64,000 nt of DNA. It comes from Pseudomonadota bacterium. GTDB taxonomy: Bacteria > Cyanobacteriota > Vampirovibrionia > Obscuribacterales > Obscuribacteraceae. The notes under the pieces were generated by a model that was not told the DNA's origin, ran no database searches, and saw only the letters and a list, made by a program, of their open reading frames with translations. The first letter of the stretch is position 1, and every line of letters begins with the position of its first letter. Positions 1-8,833 of the stretch are shown here, piece after piece. A program made the translations under genes and the position numbers. Where the stretch lies: positions 1-64,000 of the forward strand of contig JAJPJO010000247.1 in the NCBI GenBank assembly GCA_021324135.1. Direction: 5' to 3'.

Positions 1-692
1 ACGGTCGCCGGCATGGCATACGTCTGGACGGCGCCGCCGACGCCCACGGCATAGCCGGCGGGCCTCAATTTCCCGACCGGTATACCGAGTCGCTCCAATT
101 GATTCTTGCCGATAGTTGAAGCGGATGCCCCGGTATCGAACATCATCGGCTGCATTCTGCCATTGATCTGAGCGTCGACGATCAAGTGCCCGCCTGCGGC
201 TCGACGAAACGGCACCGACTCGGAATCGGGAATTTCGTCTTTCAATCCGCCCGACTTCAGGACGCTAGCCAGGATCGCCTTCTGGTCGTCGCTCAATCCA
301 TCCTCGCCAGAAACTGAAACAGTGACCTTTGCTCCCTGTGAATTGGGCCGCGAAGCATCGACAACACCGCTTCTCAAAGCACGCTCGGCCTGAGTAGCGG
401 CGACACTGCCTGGAAATCTCTGCAGAATTGCCTTGTAATAGTTAGTCGGCTTGATCGTATTACCCTGGCGCTGATAGCACAACGCCGCATAATACATGGC
501 ATTGCTGTTTTGCCGATTGTACGCCAGTGTAGCCTCGAAATCCTCAGCCGCTTCTTTGTAGCGCCCCTGATCGTAAAGCTTGACGCCATCGGCATACTGA
601 TCGGCCTGAGCCGGCGATGCACAGATGAGCATGCTCAATGCAGCGCCAAACGAGAGCCTGCTTGCGTATTTTTTCGATCGATTGTCGGGCAC
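1..692 (-). CDS. exported TPR protein with retropepsin-like aspartic protease domain (3' end outside window)
   Basis: Reading the minus strand from a GTG at 692 gives an uninterrupted frame to the window edge. The first ~30 residues are a Sec signal peptide ending near SPAQA. A short TPR-like stretch follows (about residues 30-110, with YADGVKLYDQGRYKEA and YYAALCYQRQGN). From about residue 170 there is a retropepsin-like domain: MMFDTGASASTIG carries the catalytic DTGAS motif of single-domain, retroviral-type aspartyl proteases. The gene starts 7 nt after the stop of the exported-repeat gene at 699-1505, so the two probably form one transcript. The GTG choice rests on the signal peptide beginning right after it and a GAGG-like stretch upstream. 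Substrate unknown; periplasmic proteolysis is inferred. Confidence 0.75.
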   Translation of the reverse strand, partial: MPDNRSKKYASRLSFGAALSMLICASPAQADQYADGVKLYDQGRYKEAAEDFEATLAYNRQNSNAMYYAALCYQRQGNTIKPTNYYKAILQRFPGSVAATQAERALRSGVVDASRPNSQGAKVTVSVSGEDGLSDDQKAILASVLKSGGLKDEIPDSESVPFRRAAGGHLIVDAQINGRMQPMMFDTGASASTIGKNQLERLGIPVGKLRPAGYAVGVGGAVQTYAMPAT

Positions 693-698
693 ACAACC

Positions 699-1505
699 TC
701 ACTTAGCCTTGTCCAAAGGTCTCGTCAAGATCCACGTTCCAGTGCTGCCACTTTCATTATACGAACCAATCAACTGACGATTAGCAACGTATTTATCGGT
801 GTGAAATGTAGCGGTCCCCTTGCGATTATTCCAGGGAGCCGTATAGTCGAATTTCAATATGGCGCCGCCCGGCACGCGCGTAAAGCTGGCAGTCGGAATC
901 TCGCCGACTTTGCCGTCTGATTTAGTGAACTTGCCCTTCAAGGTCATGACCGGGCCTAAACTTACCCCGGTCAGCTCGACGACGCCAAAGGATGAATTCC
1001 AGGTGCCGGACGGGTTGTTGATTTTATCCGAGCGGGTCGAGATCCCTTTGCTCAACGTCGGCAAATCGCCAAGCATAGCTGTTTTGTACCCCCTGCCTCG
1101 ATTCAAATTCCAATTGCCGCTCTGATCGGCTTCATAATATTGCCCTGTGAGCGTGGAATTATCAGTTGCCAGCTTGAACTCGCCATAACCGTATATCTGC
1201 CTGGAGGGCACATAATATTCGATTTTCAGCACACCACCGGTGGTGGCAGGCGCAAACCGGCCGTAGATAATCTCGCCGACATTGCCGGCATTCCTCCACG
1301 AGCCCGAGACGATGATGAGCCCGTCGGCATCTTTTCCCAGGACTTTTAGATCGACTGGTCCGAAGTTCGAGTTCCAGGGCCCCGATATATCGACGCTCGA
1401 TAGAGCAGCCAGGCACGGCGCCGGAGAAACGGCGGAGAGCATCGCCGGGGTTGATGCCAATGAGAGAATGATGATAAAGCGCTTCAGACAATTAAACATT
1501 TTCAT
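699..1505 (-). CDS. exported protein with two ~100-residue repeats
   Basis: The protein has about 268 residues. It opens with MKMFNCLKRF and a hydrophobic signal peptide, then two homologous domains of about 100 residues. The first begins with GPWNSNFGPVDL and the second with GTWNSSFGVVEL. Each has a glycine-rich G-x-Y/F-x-E end (LTGQYYEADQSGNW versus LIGSYNESGSTGTW). The pattern suggests small beta-sandwich or lipocalin-like modules; I do not recognise a named family. A longer frame begins at a TTG at 1532, but a TATAAT box at 1538-1543 sits just upstream of it, so I chose the ATG at 1505. The downstream retropepsin-like gene is 7 nt away. Function unknown; secretion is well supported. Confidence 0.75.
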   Translation of the reverse strand: MKMFNCLKRFIIILSLASTPAMLSAVSPAPCLAALSSVDISGPWNSNFGPVDLKVLGKDADGLIIVSGSWRNAGNVGEIIYGRFAPATTGGVLKIEYYVPSRQIYGYGEFKLATDNSTLTGQYYEADQSGNWNLNRGRGYKTAMLGDLPTLSKGISTRSDKINNPSGTWNSSFGVVELTGVSLGPVMTLKGKFTKSDGKVGEIPTASFTRVPGGAILKFDYTAPWNNRKGTATFHTDKYVANRQLIGSYNESGSTGTWILTRPLDKAK

Positions 1506-1537
1506 CCTGAGGTTCACAAACAGTAGAAACAAGGCAA

Positions 1538-1543
1538 ATTATA
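1538..1543 (-). promoter_or_regulatory. possible -10 box of the 1505->1 transcript
   Basis: The minus strand reads TATAAT here, about 33 nt upstream of the ATG at 1505. A matching -35 box 16-18 nt further upstream is weak. It argues against the TTG at 1532 as the real start. Confidence 0.35.
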
Positions 1544-1610
1544 CTGGTGATAACATTGCATAGCTCTGGGCACATTATGGCAAATAAGGCAAGATGAGAC
1601 AGGGGTAAAC

Positions 1611-2852
1611 TTGAGCGGCGACAACAATGCAAACAGCGATGTGAAGGTTCTCGTGCAGCTTTTGCTCGGCAGCGGTCTTATGACGCGCGAAGAGTATGCC
1701 CGAGCCAACGCGCTGTCAGAAGATGAGAAGATTCCGTTGATCGTGGCCGTGAAGAATAACACCCTGCTCACTGAAGACAGCCTCAGGCTTTCACAAGAAG
1801 CGCAGCAGCGAGTCATGGCCAACGAGATCTCATCGGATCTGGCCATTCGGGCGCTGCGCATTGCCCTGCAGCGACGCCTCAGTTTAGTCGAAGCGATCAA
1901 ATCCGTGCAAAAGCTGCACCAGCAAACGCAAGTTTCGGTCAGCGCCACCAACGAACTGACCGCTTTGTTGCTCAGCGCCAATTTCATTACCATGGAGCAG
2001 CTCGGCCGTTTTATCAAACTATCAGCCGACTCGGGCATGATGGTCGGACATTTATTGCAGCTCGACAATCGCATATCGATCGAAGAGCTGCTCAACGGTC
2101 TGAATGCGGTGGTCATGATCCGGGACGGCGAGCTGGACAAATCGCAAGCCGCTCAGGGACTGCGTTTTGCTCGGCAGCGCCGGGTAACAATCGAGCAGGC
2201 CCTCTTTGAAGTCGATTTTCTCAAGAACCTGAAGCCCAAGAATCTTCGCATAGGCGAGCTTTTCTTGATGGCCGGTCTGATCACTCGTGAGGATTTTGGC
2301 GAATGCTTCGAGATTGAGCTGTTCAAAAGCAAACCGTTCGGTCAAATTCTTCTGGAGCGCGGGCTGGTAACCGCTCAGCAAGCGCATTCAGCCGGTATGC
2401 TCACCGCCCGTGTGGAGGAGGGCACCCTCCTGCCTTATCAGGCTGCCCGGATGCTCATCAAGGTGGTGCGCAACGGCGAGTTGCTGTCCAATCTCGTCTC
2501 ATCGGGAATCGAGCAGGCATCGACCGTTTCGCTTCTCGATCTGGTGTCGAGCTCCGGAGCCGCCGATCAGGCTCAGTTGCAGCAAGTCGTGCCTGGCGAG
2601 AACGCCAGCTGGAGCGATCAGGGCGCCGCTCTCTTCAAAGCCGGAATTCTTGATGCCGACCAGGCGATGGCGGCCTTGAGATTGAAAGCTTTGACCGGAC
2701 TTGGATATATCACTCCCGCTCAGGCTATTGAAATCTTCAGTGAGTGCATACAGATGAGTTTGTCGCTCGAGGATGCGCTGGTCAGACACTCGCTCAATCT
2801 GCCGACGCGAGTGCAATGGACGTGGGTACAGGCAGGCTCCAACTGGCGCTGA
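1611..2852 (+). CDS. protein of tandem GspE_N/MshEN-like helical modules
   Basis: 413 residues from a TTG with an AGGGG stretch 6 nt upstream; the nearest upstream ATG runs into a stop. There is no signal peptide or membrane segment. The chain is built from about three and a half repeats of ~90 residues. Each carries pairs of an 'L-x-x-x-G-L-I-T-x-E-x' element: LLLGSGLMTREE, LLLSANFITMEQ, LFLMAGLITRED, LLERGLVTAQQ. This resembles the helical module at the N-terminus of type II secretion/pilus ATPases (GspE_N, MshEN), which can bind c-di-GMP. The similarity is by eye and the ATPase part is absent. The neighbouring protein at 3140-6133 uses a related element (ATGALTPDEL). Likely a cytoplasmic regulatory scaffold; function unknown. 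Confidence 0.75.
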   Translation: MSGDNNANSDVKVLVQLLLGSGLMTREEYARANALSEDEKIPLIVAVKNNTLLTEDSLRLSQEAQQRVMANEISSDLAIRALRIALQRRLSLVEAIKSVQKLHQQTQVSVSATNELTALLLSANFITMEQLGRFIKLSADSGMMVGHLLQLDNRISIEELLNGLNAVVMIRDGELDKSQAAQGLRFARQRRVTIEQALFEVDFLKNLKPKNLRIGELFLMAGLITREDFGECFEIELFKSKPFGQILLERGLVTAQQAHSAGMLTARVEEGTLLPYQAARMLIKVVRNGELLSNLVSSGIEQASTVSLLDLVSSSGAADQAQLQQVVPGENASWSDQGAALFKAGILDADQAMAALRLKALTGLGYITPAQAIEIFSECIQMSLSLEDALVRHSLNLPTRVQWTWVQAGSNWR

Positions 2853-3139
2853 TACCATATGTGGTGCAAGCCAGGGCGGCGAGCGATCGCCCCGGTGCAG
2901 GCGCTGCGTTTACGCTGAGCGCGAAAAGGGCAAATTAAATCCAGACCTTTTTGACAAAGCGCCCATGGGAAGAACACGCAAACTTTTGATATCGCGCCTG
3001 TCCAAAAAGCGAAAAACCCGGCTACATACCTACACAAGGGTTCAGGGGCGGCTTCCGATATTGCGGATTATACGTATGGACGCGGGGGCCGGTTTTTTAG
3101 AAGATAATCGAATCGTGGGTGTAAAAGAGGTAAATCCCA

Positions 3140-6133
3140 ATGGGAGATGGACGAGACGCTGCTCAGGGCGCGCAATCGGGGCACGATGTAGCGCAAAAAT
3201 TCCAATCCGGAATCAAGCAAGTCGAGCAAGGCCAACTCGACAAAAAAGCCGGCAAAACCGCCCAGGCTGAAGGCGAGAACAAACAGGGCATGGCCGCCGT
3301 TGCCGACGCCATGAAGGCATTCGGCGATGAATGGCAAGCCGACGCCAATAGCCCGGCGCGACGGGCCGCTGTACTAAAGACGATCCAGCAAGATCTGCAA
3401 AATAGCGATGATCCGATCGTCAAAAGCGTGTTCGGCAATGCCCAGATCGTCGGCTACGATCCCGAGACAAAAGGGATGATCTTAAAGACGACGAAGAATG
3501 GCCAGGAGAAAACGGTTGTTCTCGGCTCCGATCTTAAGATTTACGATGCTGCTGCGCCCAAAGATGATCCTCGCACCAAAACCACACCTACAAAACCGAA
3601 TGGCGAGTTCGATCCCGACAGCGCATTTGGCGATCGCTACAACAAATTGAACGGCGGCAAAACAGACGTTAAGGACGTTAAGTTACCACCGGAGGCGGAA
3701 GAGCAGGTCAAGAAAGATCTGGAGCAGTACAAGAAGCAGATCGACGACAACAACTTCAGCTTCGATATTAAGTCCGGCGAAGGCCCGGTGCCGGCGATGG
3801 AGCGCATGCGCAAGGAAATCAGCGAGGCTGTGAAATCAGGCAAGATTAAGGAAGAGGATCTCACACCGCAGCAAAAAGCCTTGCTTGGTATGAAAGACGT
3901 TCTCACTGAAGGCAGGCGCATAAGAGACAGGGACTTTAACGATCCGGACTTTGTTGAAAAACACAAGAAGTACGGCGGCGACGGCCACATTTATGCAGTC
4001 AAGGACGACAATGCCGTGAAGCGTTGGTCCGATGCCGAAGTCAAAAAGATGATGGACGCAAAAGAGCAGCAACTGCGCCAGGACGCTGCCCAAAAGGAAA
4101 TCGAGAGACAAAAGCAAGCTGAGATCGAGCGTCAAAAACAAGAGAAGTCCAAAGGCACCGAGCAGCAAACGGCTGCAGCCATAGACAAGAGCGTCCCTTC
4201 TGAAGAGATCATCAAAAAGGCGCAAACAGCCTCAGGCATTGAGGGCGATCCAAAAGATATTCGCGAGAAGATGAAGGCGCAGATTGCCACTGAAGTCCAG
4301 GCCGGCACACTCGATCCCACTAATCTTCCCAATCCGCCTCGAGTCGGTACCGTTTTCGTTGCCACGGGTGCAGTGACACCCGAGCAACTGAAAGCAGGAC
4401 TGGATAAGCAAGCCCAGTTGAAGGCCGCTAATCCGGATAAAGCACCGCCTCGCATCGGCGACATTCTCAAGGACATGTACAAGGATCGAGCAGATGCGAT
4501 CGACAAGTCGAGTAAATTTTACGATGTGATGAGATCGGAAAGCCTTGCCGATCAAAAGACACCTTCCACCGATGTAATCGGCAAAGCACAAAAGAGCGCC
4601 CCGGTTGATGGCGCCGGCAGTGCCGATGACATTTATGGAAGAATGAGAACTCAGGTCGCTCAGGACGTTTTGAACAACAAGGTGAAGCCGGACGACCTCA
4701 AGAATGGACCCACCAAAGAAGAAGTCTATGTCGGTCTTGGCATTATCAAACCCGAAGAGCTTGATGCCGCACGAGCCGAGCAAGCCAAGCGAGCCGATGC
4801 GGCGGCCAAGAACAGCCAGCCGGCGCCGAGCACCGAAGATGTCATCAAAGACATGTACAAGGATCGCAAAGACAAGTTTGCCGCCGCCGATGAATATGCC
4901 AAAGCACTGCAGGCCGAACAGCAAGCGGCTGATAAGGCCAAAGCCGAAGCCGAGGCCCGGCAGAAGGATCAGGAGGCACAGCTTGATAAAGCCGTTCCCG
5001 ATGCTGATTCAATCAAGGGCGCTCTGGACAAAGCCAAGATTGATGCCGATCCGGCCGATGTGCGCCAGAAGATGAAAGCGCAGATGGCGGATGATCTGGC
5101 GAACAATGAGCTCTCGCCCGATGATCTGAAAGACGGTCCCACATTCGAGAGCGCTCTTGTGGCCACCGGCGCGCTCACACCCGATGAGCTGAAAGCGGCG
5201 CGTGCACAAGCTGAAAAGGATAATGCCGATAACCCGGATCTGAATGATGCTCTGCAGAAACTTTATAAGGACAATCCCGACAAGCTCAAGAAGATCCAGG
5301 CCGCAGGCGACTTCTACAACGCCCTGAAGCCCACCGAAAAAACACCATCGGCCGACGATCAGATCGAGAAGGCCGTTCCGCAAGCGGACGCCATTAAAGC
5401 TGCCATGGATAAATCCGGCGTCACAGGCGATCCGGCTAAGATTCGCGAAGGCATCAAGGCTCAGATGGCGCAAGATCTGAAAGACCAGGCCATAACCACG
5501 GATGATATTGCCAAAGGTCCGGATTACGAGCAGGTTCTGGTTGGCTCAGGCGTGCTGACGCCCGATGAGTTGAACAAGGCACGTGCAGAACAGGATAAGC
5601 GTGAGAAGGCTGCCACGGATGCGAAGACGGATCCGCCCGATTACGCCGATACGCTCAAGGATATGTACAAGGACAGAGCAGCACAGATTGATGCGGCCGG
5701 CAAATTGTACGAGGCTTTGAAGAAGCCGGACTCCACGCCGCCGGCCAATTCTGATGAGGCCATTGAAAAGGCAGTACCGAACAAGGACTCAGTGAAAACG
5801 GCCCTCGATACATCCGGTCTTAAGCTGGATCCCGACCAGGTTCGAAATGCAATGAAAGCTCAAATGGCCGATGATCTGAAAAACAACCTCATCAAGCCGG
5901 ACGACATTACGAACGGCCCGTCATTCGACGATGCCCTGGTGGCAACCGGAGCACTTACACCTGATGAGTTGAAAGCAGCGCGCGCTCAGGCACAGAAGGA
6001 CAATGCCAGCGCCCCTGACCTGAAAGCGACTCTGCAAAAAATGTACGCAGGCAAGAACGATAAGCTTGATGCGATCAAGAAAGCCGATGCCTTCTTCACC
6101 GCATTGACTACCAGCGACGATCCGCCAGGCTGA
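3140..6133 (+). CDS. 997-residue acidic/lysine-rich protein with five long tandem repeats
   Basis: Starts at an ATG preceded by AGAGGTAA. No signal peptide, no membrane helix; very rich in K, D, E, A and Q. Residues 1-345 are a non-repetitive charged region with a K/Q/E coiled-coil part around 310-345. Then come five repeats of about 126-138 residues, beginning near residues 350, 476, 614, 741 and 874. Each has AVP-x-x-x-x-IKxAxD, a DPxxxRxxMKAQM helix, ATGALTPDELKAAR, and LxxMYKDRxDxID. The repeats are diverged at DNA level, so the expansion is old. The GALTPDEL element resembles GLITREE in the preceding gene. I know no matching family. A long repetitive binding scaffold is the plausible role. 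Confidence 0.8.
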   Translation: MGDGRDAAQGAQSGHDVAQKFQSGIKQVEQGQLDKKAGKTAQAEGENKQGMAAVADAMKAFGDEWQADANSPARRAAVLKTIQQDLQNSDDPIVKSVFGNAQIVGYDPETKGMILKTTKNGQEKTVVLGSDLKIYDAAAPKDDPRTKTTPTKPNGEFDPDSAFGDRYNKLNGGKTDVKDVKLPPEAEEQVKKDLEQYKKQIDDNNFSFDIKSGEGPVPAMERMRKEISEAVKSGKIKEEDLTPQQKALLGMKDVLTEGRRIRDRDFNDPDFVEKHKKYGGDGHIYAVKDDNAVKRWSDAEVKKMMDAKEQQLRQDAAQKEIERQKQAEIERQKQEKSKGTEQQTAAAIDKSVPSEEIIKKAQTASGIEGDPKDIREKMKAQIATEVQAGTLDPTNLPNPPRVGTVFVATGAVTPEQLKAGLDKQAQLKAANPDKAPPRIGDILKDMYKDRADAIDKSSKFYDVMRSESLADQKTPSTDVIGKAQKSAPVDGAGSADDIYGRMRTQVAQDVLNNKVKPDDLKNGPTKEEVYVGLGIIKPEELDAARAEQAKRADAAAKNSQPAPSTEDVIKDMYKDRKDKFAAADEYAKALQAEQQAADKAKAEAEARQKDQEAQLDKAVPDADSIKGALDKAKIDADPADVRQKMKAQMADDLANNELSPDDLKDGPTFESALVATGALTPDELKAARAQAEKDNADNPDLNDALQKLYKDNPDKLKKIQAAGDFYNALKPTEKTPSADDQIEKAVPQADAIKAAMDKSGVTGDPAKIREGIKAQMAQDLKDQAITTDDIAKGPDYEQVLVGSGVLTPDELNKARAEQDKREKAATDAKTDPPDYADTLKDMYKDRAAQIDAAGKLYEALKKPDSTPPANSDEAIEKAVPNKDSVKTALDTSGLKLDPDQVRNAMKAQMADDLKNNLIKPDDITNGPSFDDALVATGALTPDELKAARAQAQKDNASAPDLKATLQKMYAGKNDKLDAIKKADAFFTALTTSDDPPG
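4191..6110 (+). repeat. five ~380-410 bp in-frame coding repeats
   Basis: Coding repeats begin near 4191, 4568, 4981, 5361 and 5761 inside the gene at 3140-6133. Recognisable landmarks in each are the MKAQM (or RTQV) helix and the ATGxLTPDEL element. The spacing of 377-413 nt is not constant, showing indels in the linkers. Confidence 0.8.
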
Positions 6134-6219
6134 TCGACTGATTTTGCTAGAAAAAGCGCATTGATCTAGAATCACGGTAGCATTAGTTGCTTGCCAGTGC
6201 TGCCAAGGTATTCTGGAGC

Positions 6220-7293
6220 ATGCTCAAAAAAAATCGGCTCTCAGGCATAATTGTCGCAATGATCTTCATGGCTGCGACCATAGCTTTAGCTTCGTGCAGC
6301 GATACCGCAGGCGGTGAGAAAAGCAAAACCGGAAAACAAAACTCAGCGCGAAAACCGACCAGCGATGAAGACTGGTTCAGTCACTATGACCCACAGCTCG
6401 ACGATAGCGGCAAGAAAATTGCCGAGGGAATGAGTGCCAAGGACTACATCGACATCGGTCGAAAGGCATTGAATAAAGGAGACAGCGAGCTCGCCGTTCG
6501 GGCCCTTGAAAGAGCGATTAAAATCAATCCCCACTCGGCCGAGGCTTATTATCTCAGGGGCCAGGCTTTAGATGCCTCGGCATTCGGCGATGAAGAGCAC
6601 GCCATGCAGGACATGGAAAAAGCGCTTGAGCTCAACTGTCACGAGCCGGATCTCTATGAGCGCCTGGCTCGGATTTATGCCGGGCGAGGCAAGGGCGAGC
6701 AAGCGATTGAAACTCTCAACCGCGGCGTGGCCGCTAGACCTGATGAGCCAAGGTTGCTGCTCACTCGAGCGGCAATTCAGGTTGATATGAAAAACAATCA
6801 GAAGGCTCTCGATGATTATGCCGCTTATCTAAAAGTTCGCCCAAAAAAATGGCTGGCGCATTACTTGCGAGCCAATCTACTGGCGCAGATGGGGCGCAAC
6901 GACGAAGCGCTGGCTGAGTACGATGCCAGTTTGAGCTTCGATCGTGCCGATGCAAGGCCGCTCAAAGCCAAGGCGGAACTATTGTTCAAGTTGGGAAGAA
7001 AAAAGGAGGCTATAAAAGCGCTGACGGAGCTGATCGATCATGACCGCTTTGACGATGACGACGCCCTGAGATTGCGCGGCAATATTTTCTTCGAGATGAA
7101 AGACTACGCTAAGGCGGAAGCCGACTACACCCGCGCCATTAAAATGTCGCCCGATTATGCAAGAGCCGGCTACGAGGCTCGAAGCAAGCTTTACCAGGAA
7201 ATGGGCAAATTAGATCTGGCCGAAAAAGACAAGCAAGAAGCAATAAGGCAGAAGAGCAAACCAGCGGAAAAGCCGGTCTACGATTTAAGGTAA
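6220..7293 (+). CDS. TPR lipoprotein
   Basis: About 357 residues. The ATG at 6220 gives a classic lipoprotein signal: positive MLKKNR, a hydrophobic stretch, then the lipobox ALASC. A TTG at 6187 would add 11 residues before the positively charged N-region, so it is less likely. After a short linker there are about seven TPR units, for example AYYLRGQALDASAFGDEEHA, LYERLARIYAGRGKGEQAIE, LRLRGNIFFEMKDYAKAEAD and YARAGYEARSKLYQEMGK. It should sit on a membrane facing the periplasm and act as a protein-binding scaffold. It follows the five-repeat protein by about 85 nt. Partner unknown. Confidence 0.85.
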   Translation: MLKKNRLSGIIVAMIFMAATIALASCSDTAGGEKSKTGKQNSARKPTSDEDWFSHYDPQLDDSGKKIAEGMSAKDYIDIGRKALNKGDSELAVRALERAIKINPHSAEAYYLRGQALDASAFGDEEHAMQDMEKALELNCHEPDLYERLARIYAGRGKGEQAIETLNRGVAARPDEPRLLLTRAAIQVDMKNNQKALDDYAAYLKVRPKKWLAHYLRANLLAQMGRNDEALAEYDASLSFDRADARPLKAKAELLFKLGRKKEAIKALTELIDHDRFDDDDALRLRGNIFFEMKDYAKAEADYTRAIKMSPDYARAGYEARSKLYQEMGKLDLAEKDKQEAIRQKSKPAEKPVYDLR

Positions 7294-7394
7294 TCATCGC
7301 TCCTCAAAAAGACTGTTCAATTCCACATATATTATTGCTCAAACTCATTGCATCCTAGTGTTTAACCACAGCGATTAAGCCCGAGGATGAAATT

Positions 7395-7805
7395 ATGAAA
7401 TCGATATTTCGCTCTCTGCGAGCCCTTTGTGCCATCACCAGTAATACCACAGGGCAAAGCAGACGACGAGCCGATCGAACTGATCTCAATGGCAATCGTG
7501 TCTTCTGTGCCGCCTCTTCGATGGACCAGAGCAATGATTTTGAACGGTATGAGAGAGCCAGGCGAAAGATGGAGATTGCCCAGATGAAGTATGTCCGCGA
7601 CGGTCTATGCACGGATATGAGAAGAATAGAATCCTCTTTGCGCAACGCCACGGACAAACGCCAGATCGCGCGCCTGGAGGAGCGGTGGCGGTGGCTGAAC
7701 TCCCGGGTCTGTGAAATCGAGAAAGCCGAGCGAGATCTTTGCCTGCCCGGACAAAACGACAACCAGGCCAAGACAAATCGCCCCGGGGGAACGGCGCGAA
7801 GCTAG
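7395..7805 (+). CDS. small hypothetical basic coiled-coil protein
   Basis: 136 residues from an ATG with GAGGAT 8-9 nt upstream. The N-terminal half is basic and low in predicted order. Residues about 45-118 are rich in R, E and K with heptad-like spacing (ERYERARRKMEIAQ, RQIARLEERWRWLNSR), suggesting a helical hairpin or coiled coil. The 3' end overlaps the convergent TPR gene at 7802 by 4 nt. No family recognised. The ribosome site and convergent layout support a real gene, but this is one of the weaker calls. Confidence 0.5.
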   Translation: MKSIFRSLRALCAITSNTTGQSRRRADRTDLNGNRVFCAASSMDQSNDFERYERARRKMEIAQMKYVRDGLCTDMRRIESSLRNATDKRQIARLEERWRWLNSRVCEIEKAERDLCLPGQNDNQAKTNRPGGTARS

Positions 7806-8800
7806 GCTCGCAATCCACCGTTGTTGATCACAGCCTGCATTTGCAATAGAGCTTGCAGACCCGGATCGTTCGGGTCGAGTTCGGTCAATTTCTCGATGCA
7901 GCTATCCATCTCGCTGAGCTTCCACTCCGAGATAGCCAGGCGAGCCTTCAGGCACCAGGCTTTGCTCAGGCTGCCGTTAATCTTAAGAGCAGCATCCAAC
8001 AAGTGCCTGGCTCTTACTTCCTCTCTATTCTTAAGAGCAATCGACGCCAGTTGGACCATGGGCAGCTCGAAGCGCGGGAATTTCACCTCCAGGTCGACCA
8101 GCTGTTCCTTTGCTTTTTCCTCCTTTTGAGTAAAAAGATAACGCAAGGCGCTCATGTACTTGAGCATGGCATCATGGGGAACCACATGTCGAGGCAGCTG
8201 AGTTTTGATCTGCACCTTCGCCGTTCTGGACAAAGGAGACTCGCCTTCCATGGATATAATTTTGCTCAGGCACTCACGGGCCGGTTCGCAAGCGCCGATC
8301 TGGTTGTACTTGCCGGCCAAAATCAGATACTCTTCCGCCAATCTATCCTCGGGAATAGCGTCGAGCGGCATTCCAAGGGCGGGAAGAAGATGATGCTCAA
8401 GCGATCCATCCACCGTCTCAGACACCGTCCGTGATACCAGTGAAAAAACGTTTTTCAAGCCGTCCTTTGCCTTTTTGACCGGCTCGAACTTGTCCAGTTT
8501 TTTGTCTACTTCTCCCAAAGTATAGTCAAAGAAGCCACCGAAGGTCTTCTTCATGTCGTCGGAGACCTCCTGCAAGAAGAGAGCCTTCTCGGCGGCATCA
8601 AATAATAATAAAGCGCGTTTTCGATTATCATCCGGCATATCCGAATGTGGTTGCAACAGTGTCGCCTGATGCAGTGCCCCCATCGACTGGCGCATCAAAC
8701 CCATGCTCATATAGCGGAGATTGAGCTTTAAATATTCAGGATACGAAAGACCGGCTGGTACATTTACAGGAGGCAGCATTTCTTCTCTCATTGCCGGCAC
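7802..8800 (-). CDS. cytoplasmic TPR-like protein
   Basis: 332 residues from a GTG at 8800; an ATG at 8791 is an equal alternative because neither has a clear ribosome site. No signal peptide. The chain is almost all helical, with TPR-like pairs such as LRYMSMGLMRQSMGALHQA near the N-terminus and HLLDAALKINGSLSKAWCLK and SEMDSCIEKLTELDPNDPGL near the C-terminus. It lies 33 nt downstream of the esterase at 8834-9865 on the same strand, so the two are probably co-transcribed. Function beyond protein binding cannot be read. Confidence 0.75.
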   Translation of the reverse strand: MPAMREEMLPPVNVPAGLSYPEYLKLNLRYMSMGLMRQSMGALHQATLLQPHSDMPDDNRKRALLLFDAAEKALFLQEVSDDMKKTFGGFFDYTLGEVDKKLDKFEPVKKAKDGLKNVFSLVSRTVSETVDGSLEHHLLPALGMPLDAIPEDRLAEEYLILAGKYNQIGACEPARECLSKIISMEGESPLSRTAKVQIKTQLPRHVVPHDAMLKYMSALRYLFTQKEEKAKEQLVDLEVKFPRFELPMVQLASIALKNREEVRARHLLDAALKINGSLSKAWCLKARLAISEWKLSEMDSCIEKLTELDPNDPGLQALLQMQAVINNGGLRA

Positions 8801-8833
8801 GCCCCGGGCCGGTCTGAATCAATTTTAGCCCAT

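Noticed and set aside
2773-3270. Plus-strand frame of 165 codons spanning the gap after the GspE_N-like gene
   Set aside because: It overlaps the ends of two better genes, has arginine/cysteine-rich out-of-frame composition and no ribosome site.
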